A stretch of 64,000 nt of DNA from Micavibrio sp. (GCA_030824965.1 JAPJQV010000005.1:62001-126000); one strand, 5' to 3'. Counted from the stretch's first letter, positions 9,163-18,192 are shown. Notes: a model not told the origin generated them from the sequence alone. Numbers and translations: made by a program.

Positions 9163-10095
9163 ATGGCCAATACCAAATTCTGTCAGGGTATCTCTGATAT
9201 TTCAGATAGCTATACAGGCTTCATCATCGACACATGGGGAGTGCTTCATGACGGTGAGGCTGCATACGATTCCGCCGTGGAGTGTTTGAAAGAATTGCGT
9301 GACCGCAAGAAGTTCGTGCTTTTACTTTCCAATACAGAACAACGCGCCGAGGAAAGTGCAACCTATTTAAAAAGTCTCGGCATTGCACCGAATTTATACG
9401 ACAAGATTATGACGTCAGGCGAAATGGCATGGAAAGGCCTGACGGAACAAAAAGATCCCGGTTTTGAGGGGCTTGGCCAAAACTGCTACCTTATCGGTGG
9501 TGAACGAACCAAAAAATTCCTGCAGTCTGCCGGCATTACAGTCGTTGAAAATCCTGCCGAAGCCAAATTTCTTATGATCGCAGGATGGGATCAGCTCGAT
9601 CCTGTTACGCAAAATTATGATGCGGCTTTACGCGAATGCGTTCGCCTTCGCATGAAAGCTATCTGTATCAACCCGGATAGTCGCGCTTTATTCGGGACAG
9701 GATATACAACCGGCACGGGGCAAATCGCTCGACGTTTTCAGGAATTCGGCGGCGTGGTCCATTTCATAGGCAAGCCGTATAAGCCAATTTTCCATCAATG
9801 CATAAAAATCTTGCATGAAAATGGGATATATCCAGGACAAACCGTTATGGTAGGCGATACGATGAGCCATGATATCTTAGGCGCAACTTTAATGAATATG
9901 GACACTTGCCTTATTAAAAACGGCACACACGGTTCTTTCTTTAAAAATGTCGCGACACCTGCGGAAGTCAATAAAAAACTCAACATGCTGATCGCCCAGT
10001 TCAATCAGGTTAAGCCGACTTATCTGGTCGATAAGCTGAAATGGGGTAAGGCTTTGCCTGATCGCAAACATAAAAAGCGTAAAGTAGTTTCCTAA
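9163..10095 (+). CDS. HAD-superfamily (IIA, TIGR01459-type) hydrolase
   Basis: This is a 310-residue phosphatase-like protein of the haloacid dehalogenase superfamily. Motif I reads IIDTWGVLHDG: the nucleophile Asp is present, but the usual second Asp of DxD is Trp, as I recall for this subfamily. Motif II is LLLSNTEQRAEE, the motif III lysine lies in GKPYKP, and motif IV is MVGDTMSHDILGA. A substrate cap lies between motifs II and III, as in the NagD/IIA group. The C-terminus is very basic (DRKHKKRKVVS). GGGGA precedes the ATG. The substrate is unknown. Confidence 0.88.
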   Translation: MANTKFCQGISDISDSYTGFIIDTWGVLHDGEAAYDSAVECLKELRDRKKFVLLLSNTEQRAEESATYLKSLGIAPNLYDKIMTSGEMAWKGLTEQKDPGFEGLGQNCYLIGGERTKKFLQSAGITVVENPAEAKFLMIAGWDQLDPVTQNYDAALRECVRLRMKAICINPDSRALFGTGYTTGTGQIARRFQEFGGVVHFIGKPYKPIFHQCIKILHENGIYPGQTVMVGDTMSHDILGATLMNMDTCLIKNGTHGSFFKNVATPAEVNKKLNMLIAQFNQVKPTYLVDKLKWGKALPDRKHKKRKVVS

Positions 10096-10143
10096 TCGAT
10101 ATTCCCGCTTTTACCGTCATTGCGTTATGTTTATATTACGCCC

Positions 10144-11922
10144 ATGACTAAACCTGCCTCAAAATCGAGCTTGCACATTCTTGGCCGCTTGCTCAAAAGA
10201 TATACAAAACCGTATCTGGGCCAGATCGGCATTGCCATGGTTTTCATGCTGACAGCTGCCGGGGCGACTGCGTCTTTCGCCAAGCTGTTGCAACCTATTC
10301 TTGATAAGGCAATGATCGGGGTTCAGGAAAACCCCCAGACGCTTCATGTGGTCATTCCACTGGGTCTGGCCATCATGGCATCTTTTATCGTGCGGGGCGT
10401 TGCAACTTACCTGCACACGACGCGAATGAATAAGGTCAGCCAGTCTATCGTCGCCGATATCCAGAAAGACATATTTTCTCACTTCATGACGCTTGATCTG
10501 AAGTTTTTTCATGACAATCCAAGCGGTCATCTGGTCAGCCGCGTGACCAACGATGTCAACGTGATGCGCGCGGCAGTATCTGATACGATGACGGGCATCG
10601 GCAATAATCTTTTGACACTTCTTTTCCTTTTGGGCGTTATGATTATGCAGGACTGGAAGCTGACATTGATATGCCTGACCGTTTTTCCTTTAGCCTCGGG
10701 TCTGGTCTATATTCTCGGTCGCCGCTTAAGAAAAATTTCAAAGAATATGCAGTCGCAGACCGCGCATCTAATGGGCGTTTTGACACAAATCTTTCAAGGT
10801 ATACGTCAAGTGAAAGCTTTTGGGATGGAAGATTACGAGCGTCACAAAGCAGGTGAGGCTGTCATGAGTGTTCGCGAACTCAATATCAAGGCCGTGCGAG
10901 TGGGGAATCTTTCTACACCGATCAATGAGACGCTAGTCGGGCTCGTCACTTTTGGTATTATCGTTTATGGCGGATATCAAATTGCGCAAGGCAATCTGAC
11001 TCCGGGCGGTCTGATTTCTTTTATCGCGTCATTCGGTCTTGCATACGAGCCAATGAAAAAACTTGCGAAGCTCAATAATTCGCTGCAGCTTGGATTAGGG
11101 GCGGCGGAACGTGTGCTGGAAATGCTTGATCTTAAACCCGGTATTTTAGAAAAACCGGAAGCAAGGCTTTTGCAGCTTTCTTTGCCGGAACTGTGTTTTG
11201 ATGATGTATTTTTTTCTTATGAAGAGACATCGGATAAAGCATTGAACGGAATTTCTTTTATTGCACAGCCGGGAAAGGTAACGGCTTTGGTAGGGCCAAG
11301 CGGCGGTGGGAAATCGACGATTCTCAATCTACTGCTGCGTTTTTATGAGCCCGATAATGGCTCTATCCAAATTGACGGGATCGATTTGCGTGATATTAAA
11401 ATTCCTTCCTTGCGTCACGAAATGGCACTCGTTTCCCAAGACATCACCATCTTCGACGATACATTAGCGGCCAATATCGCTTATGGCACGCAAAATGCCA
11501 CAATGGATCAAATAGAAGAAGCGGCGCGCAAAGCTGCGGCGTATGATTTTATTTCGCGCATGCCAGCTGGCTTTATGACTCTGGTTGGTGAAAATGGTGT
11601 TCGCCTATCCGGCGGTCAGAAACAGCGCATCGCACTGGCGCGCGCGATCCTCCGTAATGCACCGATCTTGCTTTTGGATGAAGCTACTTCCGCGCTTGAT
11701 AATGAGTCCGAGAGACTTATTCAGCAATCTTTGCGCGAGCTTGAAAAAGATCGCACGACGCTTGTTATCGCCCACCGTTTGTCCACGATTCAAAATGCCG
11801 ACCAGATTATCGTACTGGATCGCGGCATGATCGTGGAGCAGGGGCGGCATGAAGAACTTATGGCCAAGAACGGTATTTATACCCGTATGTACAATTCGGC
11901 GTTGGTGAGCGAAACGACTTGA
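10144..11922 (+). CDS. msbA: MsbA-like ABC exporter (fused permease and ATPase)
   Basis: This is a half-transporter of about 592 residues from the ATG at 10144. The TTG at 10120 would add eight residues without a better ribosome site. The first 330 residues hold six membrane helices of an ABC type-1 exporter fold. The ATPase follows: Walker A GPSGGGKST (about 384), signature LSGGQKQR (488), Walker B ILLLDEATS (about 509), then the H-loop in IAHRLST. Length and order fit lipid A/phospholipid flippases (MsbA) and related multidrug exporters. The lipid role is likely but unproven. The next gene overlaps it as TGATG. Confidence 0.85.
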   Translation: MTKPASKSSLHILGRLLKRYTKPYLGQIGIAMVFMLTAAGATASFAKLLQPILDKAMIGVQENPQTLHVVIPLGLAIMASFIVRGVATYLHTTRMNKVSQSIVADIQKDIFSHFMTLDLKFFHDNPSGHLVSRVTNDVNVMRAAVSDTMTGIGNNLLTLLFLLGVMIMQDWKLTLICLTVFPLASGLVYILGRRLRKISKNMQSQTAHLMGVLTQIFQGIRQVKAFGMEDYERHKAGEAVMSVRELNIKAVRVGNLSTPINETLVGLVTFGIIVYGGYQIAQGNLTPGGLISFIASFGLAYEPMKKLAKLNNSLQLGLGAAERVLEMLDLKPGILEKPEARLLQLSLPELCFDDVFFSYEETSDKALNGISFIAQPGKVTALVGPSGGGKSTILNLLLRFYEPDNGSIQIDGIDLRDIKIPSLRHEMALVSQDITIFDDTLAANIAYGTQNATMDQIEEAARKAAAYDFISRMPAGFMTLVGENGVRLSGGQKQRIALARAILRNAPILLLDEATSALDNESERLIQQSLRELEKDRTTLVIAHRLSTIQNADQIIVLDRGMIVEQGRHEELMAKNGIYTRMYNSALVSETT

Positions 11923-12746
11923 TGAAGGCAGTAGTTTATTTATTTAAGCAGATTGTCTGGCCGGTATTTCTTGTTTATATCGGCTTTATAGTTTTGCTAT
12001 ACCTGCTTCAAAATACATTTGTTTATATTCCTCCATCTTTGTCTAAAGTTGACCTTTCGCGCTTAAATTCTTTCGTTCATCAAGAAGTTGAAACGGCTGA
12101 TGGACTAAAGATTAAAGGTTATTATAAGCAGCCATTGCAAGGCAGGCCGATTATTCTCCAATTTCACGGGAATGGTAGTCATCCAGCCTGGGAATATCCC
12201 AAGTTTTCTAGGCTCATTGAAAAGGGATATGGACTTTTTCTGGCAGAATACCGGGGTTACGGGGGAAATGTTGGTGCGCCTAACGAGAATAGTCTCTATA
12301 AAGATGGCGATGCCTATATGCGTTGGATCTTGGCCAATCCAGATATAAAGAATTCCCCTGTAATTCTATATGGTTCTTCTATTGGAAGCGGTGTCGCAGT
12401 CGATGTAGCTTCCAAATATCCTCAAACAAAGGCGCTTATCTTAGAGGTTCCTTTTAATAATTTGTCCGAAGTTGCCTCATGGCATTATCCTTATATTCCG
12501 TTTATTAATTATATGATGAAAAACAAATTTCCAAATGAGGATAAAATCGTATCTGTTACTGCTCCAAAACTTTTTATCTTGGCTGGTCAGGATAAAATCG
12601 TGCCTATGCAATACGGTAAAAAGCTTGCTCTAGCAGCTGCTGACCCAAAAGAGGCTTATGTTCTTGAAGAGGCAAGCCACATCAATGTTTATAATCAGGG
12701 TGCGATGAAAATCGTCGATGATTTTCTTGGTAAATATTTTCCATGA
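11922..12746 (+). CDS. membrane-anchored alpha/beta hydrolase
   Basis: The protein has 274 residues. A single N-terminal membrane helix (IVWPVFLVYIGFIVLLYLL) precedes an alpha/beta-hydrolase domain of the Bem46/YtpA-like kind. The oxyanion-region motif is QFHGNGS. The nucleophile elbow is GSSIGSG with Ser153, the acid is probably the Asp in AGQDKIVP, and the base is the His in ASHINVY. The ATG shares its first base with the TGA of the exporter gene, and the downstream gene overlaps by 4 nt, so the three are probably translationally coupled. The active site faces the periplasm or membrane surface. The substrate is unknown. Confidence 0.88.
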   Translation: MKAVVYLFKQIVWPVFLVYIGFIVLLYLLQNTFVYIPPSLSKVDLSRLNSFVHQEVETADGLKIKGYYKQPLQGRPIILQFHGNGSHPAWEYPKFSRLIEKGYGLFLAEYRGYGGNVGAPNENSLYKDGDAYMRWILANPDIKNSPVILYGSSIGSGVAVDVASKYPQTKALILEVPFNNLSEVASWHYPYIPFINYMMKNKFPNEDKIVSVTAPKLFILAGQDKIVPMQYGKKLALAAADPKEAYVLEEASHINVYNQGAMKIVDDFLGKYFP

Positions 12747-13216
12747 TTAAAAGATTTATTTTTTTCTTGTTCTTACTAACGTCATCTCATGTGTTTGCCA
12801 CTGATCTTAGAAAACTGACTATAAAATCCGGCAAGGACAATCAGGCTTTCATGGTCGAGATTGCCGATGAAGATTGGGAGAGGGAAAAGGGGCTTATGTT
12901 TCGCAAAAGTCTCGCAAAAGATTCTGGTATGCTTTTTGTTTTCAAATATGAAGCAGCGCAGAATTTCTGGATGAAGAACACACTGATCCCGCTGGATATA
13001 ATTTTCATCGAAAAAGGCGGTAAAATCATCAAAATTGCCGAGGCCAAGGCGAACGATCTGAAATTAATCCCTTCAGGCATGCCAATTGTCGCTGCTCTGG
13101 AAGTCAGCGCGGGCGAGACAAAGAGACGTGGAATCAAGGTTGGAGACCGAGTTATTCACCCTTTGATAAAAAAGGTTGAAAGTTCTGCATCAAAGCCCTT
13201 GCCGAAATCTCAATAA
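12743..13216 (+). CDS. DUF192 family exported protein
   Basis: This 157-residue protein has a signal peptide (MIKRFIFFLFLLTSSHVFA) and a DUF192 domain. Diagnostic stretches are REKGLMFRKSLAKDSGMLFVF, ending the first strand pair, and FWMKNTLIPLDIIFIEKGGKI. These small beta-rich proteins are common in alphaproteobacteria, and their function is not established. The start overlaps the hydrolase stop as ATGA. A tRNA-Pro gene starts 28 nt after the stop. Confidence 0.88.
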   Translation: MIKRFIFFLFLLTSSHVFATDLRKLTIKSGKDNQAFMVEIADEDWEREKGLMFRKSLAKDSGMLFVFKYEAAQNFWMKNTLIPLDIIFIEKGGKIIKIAEAKANDLKLIPSGMPIVAALEVSAGETKRRGIKVGDRVIHPLIKKVESSASKPLPKSQ

Positions 13217-13244
13217 TCGTGTTAGAAACCCCTCCTCAAGACGT

Positions 13245-13321
13245 CGGAGCGTAGCGCAGTCTGGTAGCGCATCTGCTTTGGGAGCAGAGGGCCGGGAGTT
13301 CGAATCTCTCCGCTCCGACCA
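13245..13321 (+). tRNA. tRNA-Pro(UGG)
   Basis: A full cloverleaf of 77 nt including encoded CCA. The acceptor arms CGGAGCG and CGCTCCG pair perfectly. The anticodon stem TCTGC/GCAGA encloses loop TTTGGGA, giving anticodon UGG. The T-loop is TTCGAAT. Confidence 0.97.
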
Positions 13322-13522
13322 TTTCTACAATTAAACCTACATCCGAAAACATATAAGAACTCTTTACCAGTTAAGTCAGGCAATATTAGCTATATCTTTC
13401 ACAATGTTAGGATTTGACGATCTATCCTCGATTGACACAATTTAGCCATATTTCTTGACAGCCGCGATTCAAGTAGGCACACTTATTAAAAAATATAATA
13501 AAATAGAGTGTGTGAGGTCAGT

Positions 13523-13858
13523 TTGAAGAAACAAACCTGTCAAATCGTTGACATAAAAAGTAAGCGTCACGAGCTTCCTTTAGATGTAATTTTATTTCAC
13601 ATGATAAATTTTCGAAAGATTAAAGGGCTTCCTCTTAATCAGGATTGTACTTCTATCCTAAAGGCGGCCTCCGAGCGCGTGCTGGACAGCATGTTTTCCG
13701 GCAATAAATATTACGTAGAGACGTTTATGCCGCGGCACTCAGAGTTTCAAGAACGTCTGGCTTATGAGATTGAGGCTTTCAACCGTGGCGAATGGGGTGC
13801 AGCCATTTGTGTTATGCGCGAAGGAGTTAATAACGATAATTCTCTTATATTGGTTTGA
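13523..13858 (+). CDS. small hypothetical protein (111-116 aa)
   Basis: The short frame is open from GTG 13508 or TTG 13523. The TTG has GAGG six bases upstream and gives MKKQTCQIVDIKSKR, so it is preferred. No signal peptide, membrane helix or known motif is visible. The middle could form helices (FHMINFRKIKGLPL, AYEIEAFNRGEWG). Two TTGACA hexamers (around 13430 and 13453) and a TATAAT-like box lie upstream without a clean promoter spacing. It sits between tRNA-Pro and the sigma factor gene. It is probably real but is unrecognised. Confidence 0.5.
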   Translation: MKKQTCQIVDIKSKRHELPLDVILFHMINFRKIKGLPLNQDCTSILKAASERVLDSMFSGNKYYVETFMPRHSEFQERLAYEIEAFNRGEWGAAICVMREGVNNDNSLILV

Positions 13859-13907
13859 AAGTACTTTTGCAGGTGCCTGATCGACGCTTTTCAAATATAA
13901 AGCTTTC

Positions 13908-14444
13908 ATGGCAAGTGCAGATGCGGAACGTTGGCAGAGATTGATGGCTGAAGCCCAGACGGGCAACCAGGCATCTTATCGCCAGTTATTGACCGAAATC
14001 GCGCCATTTATCCAGCGTATGCTGATGAAATCACTATCGCGTAAAGATCAGGCCGAGGATATCACGCAGGAAGTTCTGTTATCCGTCCATAAGGCCATGA
14101 GCACGTATGATCCCGAGAGGCCTTTTGTGCCTTGGTTGATGGCGATCCTGAATTTCCGCCGCACCGACTATCTAAGGTCTCATTATGCAGCGCGGGATAA
14201 TTTATCGGCGCCAATCGAAGAGCTTGACCTGCAGGATGTAACTTTTAGCGGTCATCAGGGCGAATATAAGGATATCGAAAAGGCGCTGACGGCATTGGCG
14301 CCAAAACAGCGTGAAGTTTTTGATCTGGTAAAAATGAAAGGTTATTCCGCGAAAGAGGTTGCTGATAAAACCGGCATGTCTATATCGGCGGTTAAGGTTT
14401 CGGTTCACCGCAGCCTGCAGAAGCTAAAAGAGAAACTAGGATGA
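13908..14444 (+). CDS. ECF RNA polymerase sigma factor (SigF-like)
   Basis: This 178-residue extracytoplasmic-function sigma factor contains region 2 (EDITQEVLLSVHKAMSTYDP, then RPFVPWLMAILNFRRTDYLR) and a helix-turn-helix region 4 (ALAPKQREVFDLVKMKGYSAKEVADKTGMS, then VKVSVHRSLQKLK). The following gene is an NrsF-type membrane anti-sigma and overlaps by 4 nt (ATGA). That is the arrangement of the Caulobacter SigF-NrsF system, which responds to oxidants and heavy metals. Membrane sequestration until a signal arrives is therefore inferred. Confidence 0.93.
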   Translation: MASADAERWQRLMAEAQTGNQASYRQLLTEIAPFIQRMLMKSLSRKDQAEDITQEVLLSVHKAMSTYDPERPFVPWLMAILNFRRTDYLRSHYAARDNLSAPIEELDLQDVTFSGHQGEYKDIEKALTALAPKQREVFDLVKMKGYSAKEVADKTGMSISAVKVSVHRSLQKLKEKLG

Positions 14445-15082
14445 GTGAAGAAGATATAAATAAAACTATCGATAATTTATGCTGCGGATTGAAGCCATGC
14501 AATAGACTGCGCAATCCGCTATGGCGCAGCCTTCTATGGATTGTTATCGTAATATCTTATGTGATAAGTGTCGCCTTGTTCGTTGCTCCACAGATGGATA
14601 ATATTGAACGTTTATCCCATCATCATTTTCTCTATGAAATCATTCTTTCTTTCGCTACCGGCATCACGGCGTCCATAGTAACTTTCATGCTTTCCGTTCC
14701 CGATAGTCGGGGCAAGGAATGGCTTTATTCTATTCCGGCTACATTGTTTTGCGTTCACATGGTCTGGATGCTAGTACGTTTCGGTGTCGAAGGCTTTGGT
14801 GTCGTCCCAAGTGACTGGTTTGGGCATTGCTGGATAGATATGATTTTAATGGCAGGAGTGCCCGCAACATTAGTGCTAGTGCTGATAAAGCGCGGGGCTA
14901 CGGTTCAGCCTAGATTGCTTGCGTTAAATGCCGTCCTGGCTGTGGCATCCTTTGGGTGGATCGGCATGCGATTGATTTGTCCGTTTGAGACCATTGGCAA
15001 AGCATATTTTGTCAATTTCCTGCCATTTCTGGCTGTCGGTATCGTAGTCGGATTGGCGGCTAAGAAGCTCTTCCGCTGGTAG
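14441..15082 (+). CDS. nrsF: NrsF family (DUF1109) membrane anti-sigma factor
   Basis: The 213-residue integral membrane protein has about six helices and a short cytoplasmic N-terminus with three cysteines (NLCCGLKPCNRLRNP). NrsF proteins hold an ECF sigma factor at the inner membrane. In Caulobacter, conserved cysteines are needed for release under oxidative or metal stress. Other family-like stretches are the Cys of FGHCWIDM, between helices, and GMRLICPFETIGKAYF near the C-terminus. It overlaps the sigma gene by 4 nt, supporting coupled expression. The assignment rests on the membrane topology, the C-terminal motif and the operon. Confidence 0.85.
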   Translation: MSEEDINKTIDNLCCGLKPCNRLRNPLWRSLLWIVIVISYVISVALFVAPQMDNIERLSHHHFLYEIILSFATGITASIVTFMLSVPDSRGKEWLYSIPATLFCVHMVWMLVRFGVEGFGVVPSDWFGHCWIDMILMAGVPATLVLVLIKRGATVQPRLLALNAVLAVASFGWIGMRLICPFETIGKAYFVNFLPFLAVGIVVGLAAKKLFRW

Positions 15083-15116
15083 TGACAAGTTAACTCTTTT
15101 CCGCTAAAACCATCTT

Positions 15117-15434
15117 ATGAACGTCAAGATTTACTCACCTTCGAGAAATGTCATGCAATCGGGCCGCGGTCGTGTCGGTAGCTGGGTTCTGGAATATGAG
15201 CCGGAAACCCGCCGCCAACCGGAAAATCTAATGGGCTGGACATCGTCCGGTGATACCCTGAATCAGGTAAAATTGAAATTTGCTTCGGCCGAAGATGCAA
15301 TTGCATTTGCAGAAAATAAAGGCTGGGCTTATACAGTGTTACCGACGCAAGAACGGATCGTTAAACCCCGTAACTATGTCGACAACTTCAAATATATCCC
15401 GGACGAAATCACAGAAATCGGTGGGAAAGCCTAA
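15117..15434 (+). CDS. NDUFS4-like complex I accessory subunit
   Basis: A 105-residue protein of the ETC complex I subunit conserved region family, the bacterial counterpart of mitochondrial NDUFS4 (18 kDa). Typical stretches are IYSPSRNVMQSGRGRVGSW near the start, LMGWTSSGDTLNQVKLKF, and a C-terminal Lys/Arg-rich YVDNFKYIP. In alphaproteobacteria this subunit joins the proton-pumping NADH dehydrogenase and helps stabilise the N-module. The gene stands apart from any nuo cluster, as is common. tRNA-Arg begins 3 nt after its stop. No strong ribosome site precedes the ATG. Confidence 0.93.
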   Translation: MNVKIYSPSRNVMQSGRGRVGSWVLEYEPETRRQPENLMGWTSSGDTLNQVKLKFASAEDAIAFAENKGWAYTVLPTQERIVKPRNYVDNFKYIPDEITEIGGKA

Positions 15435-15436
15435 AC

Positions 15437-15513
15437 GGTTCCGTAGCTCAACTGGATAGAGCACTTGCCTTCTAAGCAGGGGGTTGCAGGTTCGAGCCCT
15501 GCCGGAATCGCCA
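15437..15513 (+). tRNA. tRNA-Arg(UCU)
   Basis: A 77-nt cloverleaf with encoded CCA. The acceptor arms GGTTCCG and CGGAATC pair with one G-U wobble. The anticodon stem is CTTGC/GCAGG with loop CTTCTAA, giving anticodon UCU. The T-loop is TTCGAGC. It begins 3 nt after the complex I subunit stop codon. Confidence 0.97.
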
Positions 15514-15576
15514 TTTATTTTATCTGCTTTTGGATTGCCGACTTTTGCAGTCTCAAATGTGATCTATTATATATTC

Positions 15577-17025
15577 ATGCAAGAAAATTTTTTAGATCGT
15601 CTGAATTTTGACAATAGCTATGCTACTTTACCGGTAAAATTTTATGAACGGGTTTTGCCTGTTCCTGTAGCAAATCCTAAACTGGTTTTATTCAATTATA
15701 AACTTGCGAACTCTTTAGGGATCGATGCGGGGAATATCGATGCTAACGTTGCGGCACAAGTTTTTTCAGGGAATAAAATTCCTGCCAAGGCAAAACCGAT
15801 TGCAATGGCTTATGCGGGGCATCAATTCGGTGGTTTTGTCCCAAGCTTGGGTGACGGGCGGGCACATCTATTGGGAGAAATCATAGATCCGTCAGGTAAA
15901 AGGTGGGACATCCATTTAAAAGGGTCGGGAAAGACGCCATTTTCGAGACGAGGGGACGGACGCTCACCTTTGGGTCCAGTGTTGAGAGAATATATAATCA
16001 GCGAGGCTATGTTCGCGCTTGGTGTTCCGACGACACGGAGTCTTGCCGTTGTTTCGACAGGAGAAAAAATATTTCGTGAAACCGAGTTGCCGGGCGGCAT
16101 CCTGACACGTATCGCGTCAAGCCATATCCGTGTCGGCACGTTCGAATACTTTTCGGCGCAAGGAGATATAGATAGCATTAAGTCTTTAGCTGACTATGCT
16201 ATCTCGCGTTTATACCCGGAGGTGGCGCAGGCAGAAAATCCCTATTTCAGTTTTCTTGAAGCCGTGATGGAAAGACAGGCCAGATTAGTCGCAAAATGGA
16301 TGCAGATCGGTTTTATTCATGGTGTCATGAATACCGACAATATGGCCATTTCCGGCGAGACAATCGATTATGGGCCCTGTGCCTTTATGAATGTATACAG
16401 TCCTGATACGGTTTTTAGTTCGATAGACATTCATGGACGATATGCCTATGGCGAGCAAAGCTATGTAGCGCAATGGAATTTAGCGCGGTTTGCAGAAACT
16501 CTTTTGCCTCTTTTTGACACGGATATTCAAAAGGCTATTAAAAAGGCCGAACGGGCGGTTCAGAATTTTATACCATTGTTCGATAAGATCTGGCTGGAAA
16601 GCATGGGCCATAAGATAGGTCTTTCAACTATATCGAATGACGATAAAAGTCTGATTGATGAAATTCTTTCTATAATGAACGAGCAGAAAATGGATTTTAC
16701 CCAGACCTTTACAAAGCTGACGAAAGGCGTAGCCGGAGATAGAGTTGCGGCGGAGCCGTCACTGTTGAGCTGGATGAGCAAATGGCAAGCTCGCCTTAAA
16801 GAAGAAAACAATGCTTTGTCTGTGATGCAAAAAGCCAATCCGGTTTATATTCCGCGCAATAATTTAGTCGAAGCGGCAATTTCTTCGGCGGTCGAGGATC
16901 AGGATTTAAGCAAAGTCGTAGAGTTGCTGGAAATCATAGCCGCACCGTTTACCGAGCGGCAGGGTTTCGAGACTTATGCCTTACCGACGCATGATTACGG
17001 CTATAAGACATTTTGTGGCACTTAG
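15577..17025 (+). CDS. selO: protein adenylyltransferase SelO (YdiU family)
   Basis: SelO is a pseudokinase-fold enzyme that transfers AMP from ATP to Ser, Thr or Tyr of target proteins and is linked to redox stress. Visible family blocks are AGHQFGGFVPSLGDGRAHLL, HLKGSGKTPFSRRGDG, REYIISEAMFALGVPTTRS, and the catalytic HGVMNTDNMAISGETIDYGP with the metal-binding Asn and Asp. The protein ends YGYKTFCGT, with the near-terminal Cys seen in many bacterial homologues. The ATG at 15577 gives a normal 482-residue protein; the frame runs further upstream into tRNA-Arg, which rules out an earlier start. Confidence 0.95.
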   Translation: MQENFLDRLNFDNSYATLPVKFYERVLPVPVANPKLVLFNYKLANSLGIDAGNIDANVAAQVFSGNKIPAKAKPIAMAYAGHQFGGFVPSLGDGRAHLLGEIIDPSGKRWDIHLKGSGKTPFSRRGDGRSPLGPVLREYIISEAMFALGVPTTRSLAVVSTGEKIFRETELPGGILTRIASSHIRVGTFEYFSAQGDIDSIKSLADYAISRLYPEVAQAENPYFSFLEAVMERQARLVAKWMQIGFIHGVMNTDNMAISGETIDYGPCAFMNVYSPDTVFSSIDIHGRYAYGEQSYVAQWNLARFAETLLPLFDTDIQKAIKKAERAVQNFIPLFDKIWLESMGHKIGLSTISNDDKSLIDEILSIMNEQKMDFTQTFTKLTKGVAGDRVAAEPSLLSWMSKWQARLKEENNALSVMQKANPVYIPRNNLVEAAISSAVEDQDLSKVVELLEIIAAPFTERQGFETYALPTHDYGYKTFCGT

Positions 17026-17028
17026 GGC

Positions 17029-17066
17029 AAAAAAAAAGGTCCGGAGACCTTGTGGGTGCTCCGGAC
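17029..17066 (-). terminator. rho-independent terminator for leftward transcripts
   Basis: GTCCGGAG (17039-17046) pairs perfectly with CTCCGGAC (17059-17066) around a 12-nt loop. On the minus strand the hairpin is followed by nine T residues (complement of 17029-17037), the classic leftward terminator. The nearest leftward gene ends at 17410, so the terminated transcript has either a 350-nt 3' tail or its own start in between. Confidence 0.8.
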
Positions 17067-17409
17067 AAACGGCGGTAATAGAGGGTGTGTGAGTTCTTTA
17101 TACGCAAACCACAGTTTGAATTCAAGTGAAAAAAACAAAATTTAATGAAAATTTTCACCAAATTCGCAACGACTTAGGGTGAAGATAAGAAATTGCGAAT
17201 GGATATCAATAATTTTACTAAATAATTTCTTTATAAAAATACCTTATATTGCTTATGTACTAAATAATAAAAGTAATACTATTGAGTATTAGAGATATAT
17301 TTCTTTATATTTTTGATTAATATCTAATTAGTTGCGAATATGGATACTTGAGTGCCATAAAGGTGCCACAATATTCACTCAAAAATATTAAAATTCTATA
17401 AACTGTTTC
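17067..17409. other. AT-rich intergenic region with repeated TTGCGAAT boxes
   Basis: No supported protein gene lies here. The octamer TTGCGAAT occurs at 17193-17200 and 17332-17339, and inverted (ATTCGCAA) at 17162-17169. The first and third form an inverted repeat with a 23-nt spacer. This could be an operator pattern or part of a leftward RNA that ends at the terminator at 17029. Confidence 0.4.
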
Positions 17410-18192
17410 TTATTTGCCTGCCTTAGTATTCCATTCTGTCCATGATCCGTCATAAACAGCCACGTCTTTCCTTCCTTCCTTGAATAAGGCCAGTGCGATA
17501 GCACAGGCCGTAACGCCACTGCCGCAAGTGGCAATAATAGGAGCATCGATCTCTGATTCGAAATAAAACGGCAATAAATGGTGGTTTTGTCCCATCATGC
17601 TTAATGCCGGAAGATTTTGTGAGCCGGGAATATTAGCAGGGGCAAAGCGCTCAGGCGGGCGCGCATCCAATATAAGGTGGGATCCTGTTTCAGAAGCGAC
17701 TTTTATGGCATCGAATCCCACTACTAATTCAGGATGATATTCAGCGCTAAATCCTACAGAAGCTGGCTCGGGAATTTTTTTCTCAGTAACCGGTAAGTTT
17801 TTTTGAAGCCAACTAATCAAGCCGCCGTCGAGCACGGCAACATTTTCGTGACCAAAAACACGGAACATCCACCAGGCGCGGCTGGCAGCCATGATGAATC
17901 CGGATTGATCGTAGCAAACGACAAAGTCGTTTTTCGTTATCCCAAGCTCTTGGATTTTAGAGGCAAAAATTTCAGGTGAAGGCAGAGTGTGGGGTAGCGG
18001 CGCTTCTGGGTCAGCTATATCATCTATATCAAAGGTTACTGCGTTGCCGATTGCGGGCAGAGCCATATTGGGCGGATAAGAGGCGTCGACAAGTTTGATA
18101 TTAGGTGCGCCGGATTGTAAAAGCTCGAATAATTCTTCCGGCTGCATAATGCCTGAATTTCTAGCCGCGATAAGTTTCTCGTTTTTTATCAT
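17410..18192 (-). CDS. sseA: 3-mercaptopyruvate/thiosulfate sulfurtransferase
   Basis: A 260-residue double-rhodanese protein. The N-terminal domain is catalytically silent (ending around FRVFGHENVAVLDGGLISW), and the C-terminal domain bears the active-site loop CGSGVTA with Cys223. A loop of this form is typical of 3-mercaptopyruvate sulfurtransferases rather than thiosulfate-specific rhodaneses. It transfers sulfane sulfur to thiol acceptors or cyanide in the cytoplasm, linking to cysteine breakdown. The gene is monocistronic and points away from the histidine kinase gene, 217 nt off. Confidence 0.93.
   Translation of the reverse strand: MIKNEKLIAARNSGIMQPEELFELLQSGAPNIKLVDASYPPNMALPAIGNAVTFDIDDIADPEAPLPHTLPSPEIFASKIQELGITKNDFVVCYDQSGFIMAASRAWWMFRVFGHENVAVLDGGLISWLQKNLPVTEKKIPEPASVGFSAEYHPELVVGFDAIKVASETGSHLILDARPPERFAPANIPGSQNLPALSMMGQNHHLLPFYFESEIDAPIIATCGSGVTACAIALALFKEGRKDVAVYDGSWTEWNTKAGK

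Noticed and set aside
16949..17161. 70-residue minus-strand frame across the selO end
   Set aside because: It overlaps conserved selO sequence and contains the terminator hairpin; it looks like chance.
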